From contig SMSO01000032.1 in the NCBI GenBank assembly GCA_004764695.1, positions 3,640,983 to 3,704,982 on the forward strand: DNA of 64,000 bases, given 5' to 3'. Made by a program: the position numbers and the translations under genes. This DNA comes from Schizochytrium sp. TIO01 (taxonomy: Eukaryota > Sar > Bigyra > Thraustochytrida > Thraustochytriidae). Positions 20,301 through 29,286 of this stretch are shown one piece after another (within the stretch, counting starts at the first letter, position 1; each line of letters opens with the position of its first letter). The notes beneath the pieces were generated by a model. It did not search any database and had not been told where the DNA came from. It saw nothing but the letters and a program-made list of their open reading frames with translations.

Positions 20301-23300
20301 TGTAGCTTTTGCACCTGCTCCTCAAGTTGTTGGGCTGTTGACTCCTTTTCGCGAAGCTGCATTTTCACGCTAGATAGCTCATCCCTGAGAGCTGAAACAT
20401 CAGACGCCTGTTTTCGTTCAAGGCTTTCAAGGTCAACCTGAAGGCTAGAGGCATTGCGTTCGTGACGTGTGGCAAGATGCCGCTCTTCCTCGAGGGATGC
20501 CTCAAGATGTCTAATTTGTGTGAGATTTTCATCATCTCGCATATGAAGCGCCGATAGTTGCTTTTCTAGAGATTTTATCTTTGCTGCAGAATCGTGATGC
20601 TCACTACGTGCTTGTCCAAGCTGAACGCGTAATTCGCTCAACTGGGATTCCTGTTTCTTTTGCAATTTGGCAAGCTCCTCATGCAAATTTACTTCTTTAT
20701 CCTTATACTCCCGGCTAAGTTGGCGCTCGCGAGCTAATGTTGCCTCTAACTCCTTAAACTGAGACGCATGTTGCGATTCGCGAAGACGAAGCTGGCGCAC
20801 ATCTGCTTCAAGTGTTCTTACTTGGTCAGCATGTTGCCGTTGCTCTTTCACAGTGTCATCCAACTGTCTCTGTAGATCAGCAACTTGCTTAACACGGCTA
20901 TTCTCAAGCGCTGAAATTTCCCTTTGTAACTCTGACCCTTTAGTTTTGTGTTGCTTAGAGAGTTCACGCTCTTGCTGAAGAGAGGTCTCTAAATGTTGAA
21001 TCCGTGTGTTGTTCTCACGGTCGGAAATTCGAAGACGGTCTACTTCATCTTTAAGAGCCTTTGCCTTTTCACCTTGTTGTCCATTGCGTTGTTTAAGTTC
21101 TCCAAGTTGTTCGTGTAATCGCTTGATCTGATCAGCGGTGTCATCTTTCTGAGCCAGTAGCTGACCCATTTCAAGTTGCATACGCTTAGCTTTCTCCGCA
21201 TGTTCACGAGATCGCTCATTCGAATCAACGAGCTTCTTCTCAAGGACAAGTATTTGAACAGATCGCTTTTCTTCGAGAGCGCTGAGTTTCTGAACTTCAT
21301 TTTGAAGAGTCTTTGTGCTTGCAGCGTATTCGTTTCGCTCCTTTTGGGTATATTTTAGCTCTTGCTCAAGCTCAGGCTTCAGTTTTTGGAATCGAGAAAT
21401 CTCTTGTCGAAGACCTCGCAGTTCACTCTCATATTCACGGCAAGTGTTTTGCTCGCGAACTAGAGCAGTGTCGAGCTCTCTGATTCGTCTTGTGTTTTCT
21501 TGACCAACTGCCCTAAGGCGATCTACCTCACCTTCAAGAGCCTTCACAGTTTGTGCATATTCTCTGCACTTCTTTTGCACCGCTTCAAGCTCTTCCTGCA
21601 GCTTTTCGATTTTGCTCGTGTCAAGTTGCTGCCCAGAAGCTAACTTGTCCTTGAGTTGAATCTCTCTTTGTGCATGTTCAAAGCAGAGCTTCCGAGCATT
21701 TCGTAAAGTGAGCTGGAGTTTTTCGATTTTGTCAACGTACTTCTTTTCCATATCTCTTAAGTTCTTCATCTCTAACTGAAGATTGCGAGTATGGTTTTCA
21801 GACTCAACGCACTCTCGTTGCACAGTGGTTAATTTTTCTTGTAGTTGTGCAATCTTTTTGCTTTGACTTTCAGAGTGAGTGCTTAACTCCTGAATGTTTT
21901 CCTGTTTTTGAGCAATCTCACGGCGACAAGCCTCTACTTCCGACTTTGACGATGACAACTCCGACGTCAGCGAGCCAATTGCTGTCTTCAATCGAGCTTC
22001 CGTAGAAGCTGCAGCAGACGCAGAGCTTACTAGAGCATGCTGTGCCTGATCCAGCTCATCAAGAAGCTGTGAGACTCGACCCGCACCATCTGCGAGGTTG
22101 TGCTTAAACATGTCTCGCGTTAGCTGTGTTTCTTCTTCGAGTTCAGATCTCGCGCGCTGCAATTGACCAATTTTATTTTCTAGCTCGATTCGATGGGATT
22201 CTGTGTCTACTTTAACTTGGTCAAGCGTTTTACGGAGAAGGCGCTGGGAGCATGTTGCTCGAAGGAGTTCTTCCTGCAGGTGCAGAATCTTAGCTTCGGC
22301 TTCTGACGCGTTAAATGCCTGTTTTTGGCTATTGCTTTCGTGTGTTTCAAACTGGGACCTTAAATCTGAAACCTCTGCATGCTTCGCTGATAACTCTTTT
22401 TCTAATTCCTTTATACGGCCTTGCGAACTTCGGAGCTCTTCTCGAGTTTCCTCAAAATGGTTTGAAATTAACTTGAAGGACAGCGTGTGGTCTTTTGAAG
22501 CTCGTTCCGAAGCTCGTCGTAAGGATTCTGATTCCTCTTGGTGTTGCCTCGCTGCATCTGTTCGGGCCTCGACGACACGTACAAGCTCCAAATTTAGTTT
22601 TTCGAGTTCTTTGCGGTAATTGTCGGCAGAGTCCCTCTCTCGACGAAGATCAGTCTCCTTTTCTCTAAGTTTGCGCTCTGCAACCTTTGCCTGCGCATCA
22701 CGTTTTGCTAGGCGTTCTTCCAAATGATCAACTTCATCCCTCAGACGAAGGATTTCCTCATTTTGTGCAGTTGCATCACGCTGAAGCTCTTCCTCGCGAC
22801 AGCATGCCTCCGCGCGGGTAGCACCCTCCTTGGCAAGCTTGGCCTCATAGTCAAGTCTCTGCTGTTCCATTTCATGGGTAAAGTCTCGAAGTTTCAGCTT
22901 GAGCTCACTTGCTAAAATTGACTGCTTCGAAGCTTCTGCACGCGAATTTAGTAAAGCATCTTCGAGTTCATTGATTTGGGCTTGAAGCCTCCGTTGGTCA
23001 GCATCCGCAATAAGGTTCATGATTTTCTGCCGTGGTGTGGTGTTCCCCGAATTGGAAGACTGCGTTTGCGTCTCAGAATTTATGGAATTGTTATTGATCG
23101 GTGTAATTGTTCGCGTTGCTTGTGCTCGTAGAGTTGCTAGCTCCTTCTGAGCTTGCGTAAGTAGAGCTCGTAATTCAGCAGCAGAGTAAACCTGATTGAC
23201 GCGTGCTTCGTTACGAACAAGCTTTGCGCGTGCTCCAAATCGAAGGGTAGACATAGTTTCTGAAAATTGAATCGAAGACGGAGAAGCGCATAATATGAGG

Positions 23301-24301
23301 GCCGTTCGGGAGTTACCTCCGAGTGATTCTTGAAGTATGCGCGTCAGCTTGGAGTCTCGATATGGTGTGTAGCTCATTGATGAATCGGTCAGAGCATTGA
23401 TTACATTTCCAAGTGTTGAGAGAGATTTGTTGATCGTCTTTGCTTCCTCGAGTCGGGCTCCCGTAGAGCCGGACTTTCTAACCTTTTCACTTCCTGCAAG
23501 ATCAACAAGAGTCATGCGCCCTGAGACCTGTGAGTGTTCGTGTAAGTCTTGCTGGAGAACATTGATAACGACCAGGCTATGACTTCTCGAAGAGTCACTA
23601 TTCATCTTGGTGCTTGCAGTTGACCTATTTTGCTGACCACGCTTCACCACCTCAAGAATAGCGTCAGCAGAGCGAAGATACTCTGTTCTGCATCCCTCGA
23701 CCCAAATGCCCCGTTGGGTGTCTTCTCGAATCGCCAAGTTGAGCTTCGAAGGATCTAAGAGGTCATTCACTCGTTCCATGTAGATTTCAAGCATACTAAC
23801 GCTGACGGTATATTTAATGTGCTTGGGGGCCTTCTCAATTTGCTCAAAAAGTGCATGAGTCATGCGTGAGGTGATTCCACAGCGCTCGTCATCAGCAAGC
23901 GAAGGGCCTTCCATTGTAAATGTTTTACCGCTGCCAGTTTGGCCATACGCAAAAATGGTACCATTATAGCCCCTAGTCACAGCACTAACAATTGGTGCGC
24001 CAACATAGTTATAAATATCATCTTGGGTGGATGTCATTCCAAACACTTGATCGAAACGAAATTCATACTTATTGTCAGCATCTTCTGGATCAACTAATAC
24101 AATGCGCTCTGCATCGTGTCGATCAAGTTGAACTGTTGTTTTACCACCTTTACGATTTTCACGGCGATTCTGTGGCCGAAGACGGCATACAACAAGTACA
24201 TTTGTGTCAACAACACTACTTCCTTCGCTTCGCGAATCGATGCTTGCTTCTTTCAAGAAATTATCTTCGGGGGATTTTGTCTCTATCTCGTCAAGCATCA
24301 T
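17384..24301 (-). CDS. Giant kinesin-1-like motor protein with tandem-repeat coiled coil
   Basis: Plus-end microtubule motor of 2305 residues, over twice a normal kinesin-1 heavy chain. Motor about 34-370: GYNGTIFAYGQTGSGKT (P-loop 120-127), NSDSSRSH (switch I 234-241), DLAGSE (switch II 267-272), PYRDSKLTRILQESLGGN, and STLRFGARAK before the neck. These match kinesin-1 best. A Ser/Asn-rich linker (about 397-425) carries SETQT (409-413), an LC8-type site. An almost unbroken coiled coil runs to about 2050 and contains at least nine repeats of about 81 residues (845-1677). The tail is Gln/Ser-rich, then basic (SPRARRQGKESQLRSR), then His/Gln-rich. No IAK autoinhibitory motif was seen. Two ATGs open the frame. 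There is no intron in 6.9 kb. Confidence 0.93.
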   Translation of the reverse strand: MMLDEIETKSPEDNFLKEASIDSRSEGSSVVDTNVLVVCRLRPQNRRENRKGGKTTVQLDRHDAERIVLVDPEDADNKYEFRFDQVFGMTSTQDDIYNYVGAPIVSAVTRGYNGTIFAYGQTGSGKTFTMEGPSLADDERCGITSRMTHALFEQIEKAPKHIKYTVSVSMLEIYMERVNDLLDPSKLNLAIREDTQRGIWVEGCRTEYLRSADAILEVVKRGQQNRSTASTKMNSDSSRSHSLVVINVLQQDLHEHSQVSGRMTLVDLAGSEKVRKSGSTGARLEEAKTINKSLSTLGNVINALTDSSMSYTPYRDSKLTRILQESLGGNSRTALILCASPSSIQFSETMSTLRFGARAKLVRNEARVNQVYSAAELRALLTQAQKELATLRAQATRTITPINNNSINSETQTQSSNSGNTTPRQKIMNLIADADQRRLQAQINELEDALLNSRAEASKQSILASELKLKLRDFTHEMEQQRLDYEAKLAKEGATRAEACCREEELQRDATAQNEEILRLRDEVDHLEERLAKRDAQAKVAERKLREKETDLRRERDSADNYRKELEKLNLELVRVVEARTDAARQHQEESESLRRASERASKDHTLSFKLISNHFEETREELRSSQGRIKELEKELSAKHAEVSDLRSQFETHESNSQKQAFNASEAEAKILHLQEELLRATCSQRLLRKTLDQVKVDTESHRIELENKIGQLQRARSELEEETQLTRDMFKHNLADGAGRVSQLLDELDQAQHALVSSASAAASTEARLKTAIGSLTSELSSSKSEVEACRREIAQKQENIQELSTHSESQSKKIAQLQEKLTTVQRECVESENHTRNLQLEMKNLRDMEKKYVDKIEKLQLTLRNARKLCFEHAQREIQLKDKLASGQQLDTSKIEKLQEELEAVQKKCREYAQTVKALEGEVDRLRAVGQENTRRIRELDTALVREQNTCREYESELRGLRQEISRFQKLKPELEQELKYTQKERNEYAASTKTLQNEVQKLSALEEKRSVQILVLEKKLVDSNERSREHAEKAKRMQLEMGQLLAQKDDTADQIKRLHEQLGELKQRNGQQGEKAKALKDEVDRLRISDRENNTRIQHLETSLQQERELSKQHKTKGSELQREISALENSRVKQVADLQRQLDDTVKEQRQHADQVRTLEADVRQLRLRESQHASQFKELEATLARERQLSREYKDKEVNLHEELAKLQKKQESQLSELRVQLGQARSEHHDSAAKIKSLEKQLSALHMRDDENLTQIRHLEASLEEERHLATRHERNASSLQVDLESLERKQASDVSALRDELSSVKMQLREKESTAQQLEEQVQKLQLHGSGNASKIRALEEHLQKEQSASENFQRKALDLQDQLAVLQEKHASLISNFQAARNQNQEQEGYVKSLELEMADLKARSTSDATELQQMREQLQKKEQDLNGQVKSLLKENSELAASLQAAKKRNGDQAQAIDALQGEVEERRRADGEKYGQLREMQASLESAHQLNRDYADKLVEVGQKVNQQNDFHTQQYNQILELQQSLAKAQELNKEYCVKLDSLGSDYSTQQEAQEKEIARLQQELRGLEYDCRAQVERARSLDVQVKEMTSRYDDVHEQNRSLQSSLSESQRLCNEYAGRETNLQQEMRKVDAEKSMLIKELEQKLLHTQHELSHVQAEMNTISKQAQIDLAALGTAEAAKMATVLCESQNVTQRYKDHIESIKEELHKSKEMNRNLEIEIMTLKQEHLRENEENAATLQKYVDALADADSENLSAHERISKLKADLESAVNNCAVAQAARDAEAHKRVASVQELQESQQHKLVDVTRALHDEIKHLQGEKAVLEAQVWERNEHVKAKARAIQTSLLSEIKVLEKPCADLLGAVNKFVSSVKSKENTIADIKRQCSKSGAMEDSQRERYDHIVASLNKSLEQQHEICEKATTDVNSFKTQSEELAMGIRLRLISIRDEHYSAVSEASRRLDRVVQELVAAEQRASLPNGRKDSHLAQDILQLKEDKLQAEEHLINCKQTLESALDKTSVEFHQKISTLRQEEEAARRDLHEKLQLANRCQSELIQSLASFEVKDMEDDAQHDNGDIQEVESLRDEVEHLRQLVELQEAKIERRNRRIEAYEERILRIHEGKVSTNSSHAQAQAQSQGQSQGLMQGQTNSYDQGIPLNYVDQQGPLSPQRGTGHYHLQRQPGQSVADLRRPSDASSVGSHSSTLEEESKASSPRARRQGKESQLRSRVSRLLGGGRDHKAHHAHNSQQQQYQQHQHQQHSNGSTSGHEETTNSSGSSSRFNLFLNSYDLHNRGKR
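19271..21769 (-). repeat. Tandem array of about 81-codon units in the kinesin coiled coil
   Basis: Successive units starting at residue 845 measure 81, 77, 84, 81, 81, 81, 77, 67, 123 (one and a half) and 81 residues, in total residues 845-1677. Each carries the pattern I-x-x-L-(E/Q)-x-x-L-x(6)-L-x(2)-E-(Y/H) followed about 8 residues on by L-x-x-(E/Q), for example FKELEATLARERQLSREYKD and NRSLQSSLSESQRLCNEYAG. 77 and 84 are whole heptads, while 81 carries a four-residue stutter. The summed lengths return exactly to the codon at 19271. Confidence 0.8.
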
Positions 24302-25410
24302 AGTGGTGGATGTGCTTTGGTTGAAAAAAACCTTCCAAGCCTGAGAAAATCAACGCTCCACGTTTAAAACGAGAGCTTACCGCGTTGCTTTAACTTTGTC
24401 GCCCTGCCCACAACCGGGCAACAGTCAACTTTGTAATTGTGAACTGCTTGAGCACAGCAACTCTTCAGGTACTCCTGACAAGGGAGATTTTCCACAAAGC
24501 GTATCAGTACTCACTACACAGCAGCATATGAAAAATGATATTGATTGTCTTATTCTTTCATTATTAAAAAGCGCATCGACACACAGCGGTAAAATTTTCG
24601 CCATAGAGTCATGCCAAGGTACAACAAGTGTGTCACACAAATTAACCCGTTGAACTGCACATTGAAGCTTCTTTAAATATTATCGATGTACTCTTTCTAT
24701 GTCGCAAATCCGTTCTACGACATTTTGCCCTCCCAAGTTGCTCCACAAGTTAGTCTGCATAGCCTGAAGTAGTTTTCTTTATTCGTTTCTTTTACTTTCA
24801 TAATGTACCCAAATGTCAACGGATATATTATTAAGTGTTGCATAAAGAACTATTATAATGATCATGCTGCTCTCTATAAAGCCGCTATGAAAGTATAAGA
24901 CAAGAGTGCGCACATAGACTTCAAAACCAGCATTCTAAACGTTAGTCTAGATAACTCAGCTTATAAAAAGAAACGGCTGTGCGTATATTGTGGAACCAGG
25001 ATTACTTAGAGTGTGCAAAATTAAATTGACGCTGGGAGAACGACGCGTGGAGTATAAAAGGCATATAAAAGTTTGTCGAGAGGTTGACAGGGGCCTGGCA
25101 AACGTGTTGAACTTACTCCTTCTCAGCTTAAGGCCAACACAAAGAACTCTGAAAGCCTCGTCGGAGTATATTTGTGCCTTTATTGACACTCTCTTGTGTG
25201 TTCAAACAAGCAGCAGCGTCAAAGGACAGAAGTAAACACGCGACCGTCAAGGGGGAAAGCTCAGACTGGGCAGCCCTCGGCTCTTTATTGCAAGGGTACA
25301 AACACGACTCTTGAGTTGGACTTACTCAACGTTTGTTAGCACATTGGTCGGCAACTCAATCAAAGCAGAATACTCTTGAGTCGCTCGTAAGATAGAAACT
25401 TGGCCCCAGC
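24302..25410. other. Divergent promoter region between kinesin and RJL genes
   Basis: 1.1 kb without a gene. The kinesin side has splice-like signals that could form a 40-bp 5' UTR intron (24341-24380 on the minus strand: GTAAGC to TTTTCTCAG). The RJL side has two TATAAAAG elements near 25053-25071. The middle is AT-rich and non-repetitive. Confidence 0.55.
25053..25071 (+). promoter_or_regulatory. Double TATA-like element upstream of RJL
   Basis: TATAAAAG at 25053 and ATATAAAAG nine bases later, about 350 bp before the RJL start codon. If used, the 5' UTR would be about 320 bases or contain an intron. Confidence 0.4.
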
Positions 25411-25980
25411 ATGACAGGTGAACACATGAATGAACCATCAAGGGTTCGCACAGTACATGTACCAGATATTGTGCGAATTAAGATAACTTCAATGGGGGAT
25501 GGTGGCAGCGGGAAAAGCTGCCTTATCAAAAGATACTGCGAGGAGCGCTTTGTTTCGAAATATATTCCTACTATTGGTGTCGACTATGGTGTCAAATCGG
25601 TCGATATTGAAGGTTACGAAGTACGCGTTAATTTTTGGGATCTTTCTGGACATAGCGAATTCTTCGACGTTCGTAATGAGTTTTACAAGGACACCCAAGG
25701 GGTTTTATTGTGTTTCGATCTTTCGTCAAGGCGTTCTTTCGAAGCTCTGGACAATTGGCTTAATGAAGCACGTAAATATGGCTGCAGTGAATCATCCGCC
25801 CAGTTTGTTCTTGTTGGATGTAAACTTGACAAGAAAAGAATCGTCACAGAGAGCGAAGCCAATTCTTGGGCACGACAGCACGGCATCCCATACTTTGAGA
25901 CATCTTCAAATACTGGAGCCAATGTTATGGACATGTTTGAGTCCTTATTTGAGCGCGTGGTGCGTCGATTTGTACAGTAA
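25411..25980 (+). CDS. RJL: RJL-family small GTPase (DNAJC27 GTPase-domain type)
   Basis: Ras-superfamily GTPase of 189 residues matching the RJL group, linked in the literature to the flagellar apparatus. Diagnostic segments are CLIKRYCEERFVSKY, PTIGVDYGV and VRNEFYKDTQGVLL. G1 is GDGGSGKS (29-36). Switch II reads WDLSGH, so the catalytic Gln is His81, as is typical of RJLs and consistent with poor hydrolysis. G4 is GCKLDK: C137 sits where NKxD has Asn, an unusual change for guanine recognition. G5-like is ETSSNTG. There is no C-terminal prenylation Cys, and no J domain follows, unlike the vertebrate protein. Single exon. Confidence 0.92.
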   Translation: MTGEHMNEPSRVRTVHVPDIVRIKITSMGDGGSGKSCLIKRYCEERFVSKYIPTIGVDYGVKSVDIEGYEVRVNFWDLSGHSEFFDVRNEFYKDTQGVLLCFDLSSRRSFEALDNWLNEARKYGCSESSAQFVLVGCKLDKKRIVTESEANSWARQHGIPYFETSSNTGANVMDMFESLFERVVRRFVQ

Positions 25981-26273
25981 AATTCAACGTTACATTAATC
26001 CTCCATTTGACAATTCAAGGTTTGGCCAGCTTAATTGGATTTAGAAGCAAAAAATCAAAATGAGTTTCTCTCATGCTATTCTTCAAAAAAATAAGCAAGA
26101 ATTTGTCTTTTTCGCTTTTTTTCTTTTCAATTTAATTAATTAACATTTTTCTGAAATTAAAAGTATCTCCTATACTATCTATAGGATAATAATAATAGAA
26201 ATGATAAAGAGTGACTGGACCAAACCAAATCAAGACGCCATACCTTTAGAACAGATTACCTTGCGACTCAAGG

Positions 26274-27572
26274 ATGGACACAGCAGTTTCGTCGCTGCCG
26301 AGCGAAGAGCAAGGAAAAGATCCTCAGCCGAAGATTTGTTTAGTCTCGTCTGCAAAGGAGGACGCAGAGAAGATGTCGTCAGTCACATTAACATCACCAA
26401 CCAAAGCGGTGGCACCAACACCATCTAGCGGAGACGCCGAAAACAAGAAACTGACTGGGTTTCTTCGAGGTCTTGGGCTCGATCCTGAATGGTATGCCAA
26501 GGAAACAGAAGCCTCTAAATCCTTATCACGCTTTATCCGTATAAACCCATGTCAATCAAGCGTTGAAAACATTCTCAAGAGCAAAGTTTTCGCAAGTGCT
26601 AAAGTCGTAAAAGGTTGTGAAGATTTCATCTCTTGCAATGGTGACATTCGCCTTAAAGGAGTTCCAGAGTATGAAGATGGCAGCATTTATGGCATGGACC
26701 TGGCCAGTGGGTTGGCTGTTCATGTACTGGATGTAAAGCCAGGTTCTTCGGTCTTGGACCTTTGTGCGGCTCCTGGAGCAAAAATGTGTATGCTTGCAGA
26801 TGTGATGAAGCGCCAGGGGCTACTCATTGGAGTCGATGCGAGCGCTCACCGTGTTCGAACTTGCGCAAGCCTGCTGAAGAAGTACCGAGTTGCAGAGAAA
26901 CAACCTGGTTGGCAGTGTATTCTAGTTGAAGACGATGGTGTCACCTTCTCGGGGCCCAAAGCAGAGTCTGTTATTTGGGATACGGAGGCAGACGAAATAA
27001 TATCACGCGACACAAAGGCAGGCTCGAAAAGAAAACGCTTTAACAAGTCGGCACGGCACATTTTGGCTCGACGCAGACTCGAAACGGGTCTTTACACAAA
27101 GTCATCAACAGAACGCCGCTTTGATCGCGTTCTTGTTGATGCAGAGTGCACCCATGACGGTTCGATTAAACACATGCTAAAGTACTCCGAGGGAGGTGTT
27201 TTTGGTGAGAGTGCCCTTGAAGATAAGTTCATTGATGCTGACCTTGTCAAAGGAAATTCTGGTGCTACTTCGTTGCAAGAACTTCAACAGGGGCTCCTTC
27301 TCAATGGCTTCAGACTGCTTGCTCCTGGTGGAATTCTCGTCTACAGTACTTGCAGTTTTAGTGAGGCTCAAAATGAAAATATTGTCAAGTGGCTTTTAGA
27401 TCATCCTGACTATAAAGATCAGGTTATCCTTCATGAGGGTTTAGAAAGTAGTCCTCTCTTTGCAAACGCTCCTCCAGTACCTAGTCAAAGCCTTCCTGGC
27501 ACGCTCCGATTCACGCCAACTAAGAGCCGTACAAGTGGTTTATTCATCGCAAAGCTTTCTAAACGTACTTGA
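26274..27572 (+). CDS. NOL1/NOP2/Sun-type RNA cytosine-C5 methyltransferase
   Basis: SAM-dependent RNA m5C methyltransferase of 432 residues. The ATG at 26274 has a good context (AAGGATGG); a second at 26373 is possible. RFIRINP (about 83-89) is the N1-type motif. LDLCAAPGAK (161-170) is the SAM loop, and GVDAS follows. Motif IV reads VLVDAECTHDGS with C292 where most members have PCS; it is the presumed release cysteine. Motif VI YSTCSFS supplies the nucleophile C360. Basic inserts (KAGSKRKRFNKSARH) lie between them. There is no PUA or C-terminal tail, so the target (tRNA or rRNA) is open. The AECTHDGS variant resembles a plant/protist NSUN subgroup, from memory. Confidence 0.87.
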   Translation: MDTAVSSLPSEEQGKDPQPKICLVSSAKEDAEKMSSVTLTSPTKAVAPTPSSGDAENKKLTGFLRGLGLDPEWYAKETEASKSLSRFIRINPCQSSVENILKSKVFASAKVVKGCEDFISCNGDIRLKGVPEYEDGSIYGMDLASGLAVHVLDVKPGSSVLDLCAAPGAKMCMLADVMKRQGLLIGVDASAHRVRTCASLLKKYRVAEKQPGWQCILVEDDGVTFSGPKAESVIWDTEADEIISRDTKAGSKRKRFNKSARHILARRRLETGLYTKSSTERRFDRVLVDAECTHDGSIKHMLKYSEGGVFGESALEDKFIDADLVKGNSGATSLQELQQGLLLNGFRLLAPGGILVYSTCSFSEAQNENIVKWLLDHPDYKDQVILHEGLESSPLFANAPPVPSQSLPGTLRFTPTKSRTSGLFIAKLSKRT

Positions 27573-28252
27573 TTACCACCTGAAGCCATGAAACCTCATT
27601 CAGCACCAGGCCACTTTACATTAGCTGTACATCTACACTCTCGTATCCTAGAAATAAACAACAAAAAATTAATGCCAAAGCCAGTTTTCTATCATTAGTC
27701 TCTCTCGTTTACCCTTAAGCCTGATTCTCTCGGTAGACGGTCATCATCTACTACAAGATTTTTCCTTTTGCACTGAATGCCCTCCACTCCATGCTTTCTC
27801 ACTCCCAAATTATTGCCCAATTGTGCCAGTACGACGGTCGTGTACGGTTCCGTGTACATTCCAAATTAATTCCTAAATATCAACAAGTTAAATAGCTAAA
27901 AAATATAAGGTAGAACTAAATAGGTAAAGCACTCACTACTCTACTGTTTTAATTAGTAATTGATAAGAGCAATAATAACAGATTTCGTATTGGGATAAAA
28001 ACTTTGAGCAAGCTAAAACAATCAATCCTCCAACGCGGCACTCTTTGTGGAGCGAGCGCCTTTCCATCGGAGAGCAGGTGTCTCTTCGCTTCCTTTCCTC
28101 TGTGGAGGTACCTTCCATCGCTTTCAATTGACGAACCTGAGGCTGGGTTCGGTGGTTTGGTGTGGTTGCAGTTGAGGTTATCTATATATCTTCGTCATCT
28201 TCGTCAACCTGTCACCGTTGCTGCTGCTGCTTCTTTCGGATTATTTTGGACA
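27573..28252. other. Intergenic region before p24 gene
   Basis: 680 bp without a recognised gene. The frame of the next gene is open back to a TTG at 28004 but has no ATG before 28253, so the upstream part is treated as 5' UTR. TATATATC at about 28180 lies 70 bp before the start codon. Confidence 0.55.
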
Positions 28253-28912
28253 ATGCGTCAGTACACCTTGGCTGCGGCTTCCTTATGGGTCTTCTTGACA
28301 ACCTCTTGGTGCTTCTCAGGCGCGTCTGCTCTCGAGTCAGACCTGTACTTTTATCTAGCAGAGAAAGCGCCAAGATGTTTCGTTGAGGAGATCCCGGAAG
28401 ACCTCATGGTTATTGGCGAATACAAGCATGCGGACGCTAAAACCAAGTACGCGGTGATCAAGATTTACGATGCTCAGGGTGATGAGGTCTATCAAGAGGC
28501 CGCTGAAGCCACTGGCAGATTTGCATACCCTGCACGGGCTTCAGGCGAGCACGTTATCTGCGTGCAAAGCGACCGTTCAAAAACATCATGGCCCAGGAGT
28601 CAGGGACCGGCTAAGTTTCACCTCAAGCTTGAAATTCACGGCAAAGATAGTGAGATCAATGAACATGTGGCTAAAAAAGAGCACCTTACAAAATTGGAGC
28701 GAGAGATTGAAGAGCTAGATAGCAAGGTTGATGTGATTCTCAAAGATATTGCATATTCCAGGGAACAGGAGAAGCACTTTAGAGACCAAGGTGAGCGAAT
28801 CAACAGCCGAATTATGTGGTGGTCACTCTTTCAAACGTTATTATTGTTACTCTCAGGTGTTTGGCAAATTATTCATCTTAAAAACTTCTTCAGAGCGAAG
28901 AAGCTTGTATAA
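28253..28912 (+). CDS. p24 (emp24/gp25L/TMED) cargo receptor
   Basis: Type I membrane protein of the early secretory pathway that helps load cargo into COPII and COPI vesicles. The first in-frame ATG gives 219 residues. A signal peptide (1-26) ends SGASA before LESDLYFYL. A GOLD domain (about 30-125) contains one Cys pair candidate (CFVEE and HVICVQ). Then come a membrane-proximal coiled coil (about 140-185), a transmembrane helix (about 188-207, SLFQTLLLLLSGVW) and a short cytosolic tail HLKNFFRAKKLV. The tail carries the FF COPII signal and a canonical KKxx COPI retrieval signal. Length and order are typical of the family. Confidence 0.93.
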   Translation: MRQYTLAAASLWVFLTTSWCFSGASALESDLYFYLAEKAPRCFVEEIPEDLMVIGEYKHADAKTKYAVIKIYDAQGDEVYQEAAEATGRFAYPARASGEHVICVQSDRSKTSWPRSQGPAKFHLKLEIHGKDSEINEHVAKKEHLTKLEREIEELDSKVDVILKDIAYSREQEKHFRDQGERINSRIMWWSLFQTLLLLLSGVWQIIHLKNFFRAKKLV

Positions 28913-29286
28913 CTATTGCCATCGATACAACCTTTCTTTTGTTTTCTCTCAAATAACATTTAGAAATGTACGAAACTCCGCAGAAAATATGGATATTCAG
29001 GTAACGAACAGCTGAGCAAAGAAATCGGCGCCCTGTGATAACCAAAATAAAAGCACCAAAAACCCCTTAAGAAAAAATGAAAATATACCACTTTGCACAG
29101 TGATCAATGCCCCCCCCCTTTCTTGTTTGCCTGGACTGTTCGGAAGGTTTTTGTTTTCCTTTTGGTTACATTTATACAAATAAGGTCCGTGCTTCTCCAA
29201 GATGACGAACATGAATTTTAGCTTAGCAGTCAAGGACAACAACCAGGTACACATCCTTCAAAGAGATTGAAATATTTAAAAGCTCA
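28913..29286. other. Convergent intergenic gap
   Basis: 374 bp between p24 and the CENP-E-like gene, AT-rich with a C9 run near 29110. No gene seen. Confidence 0.6.
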
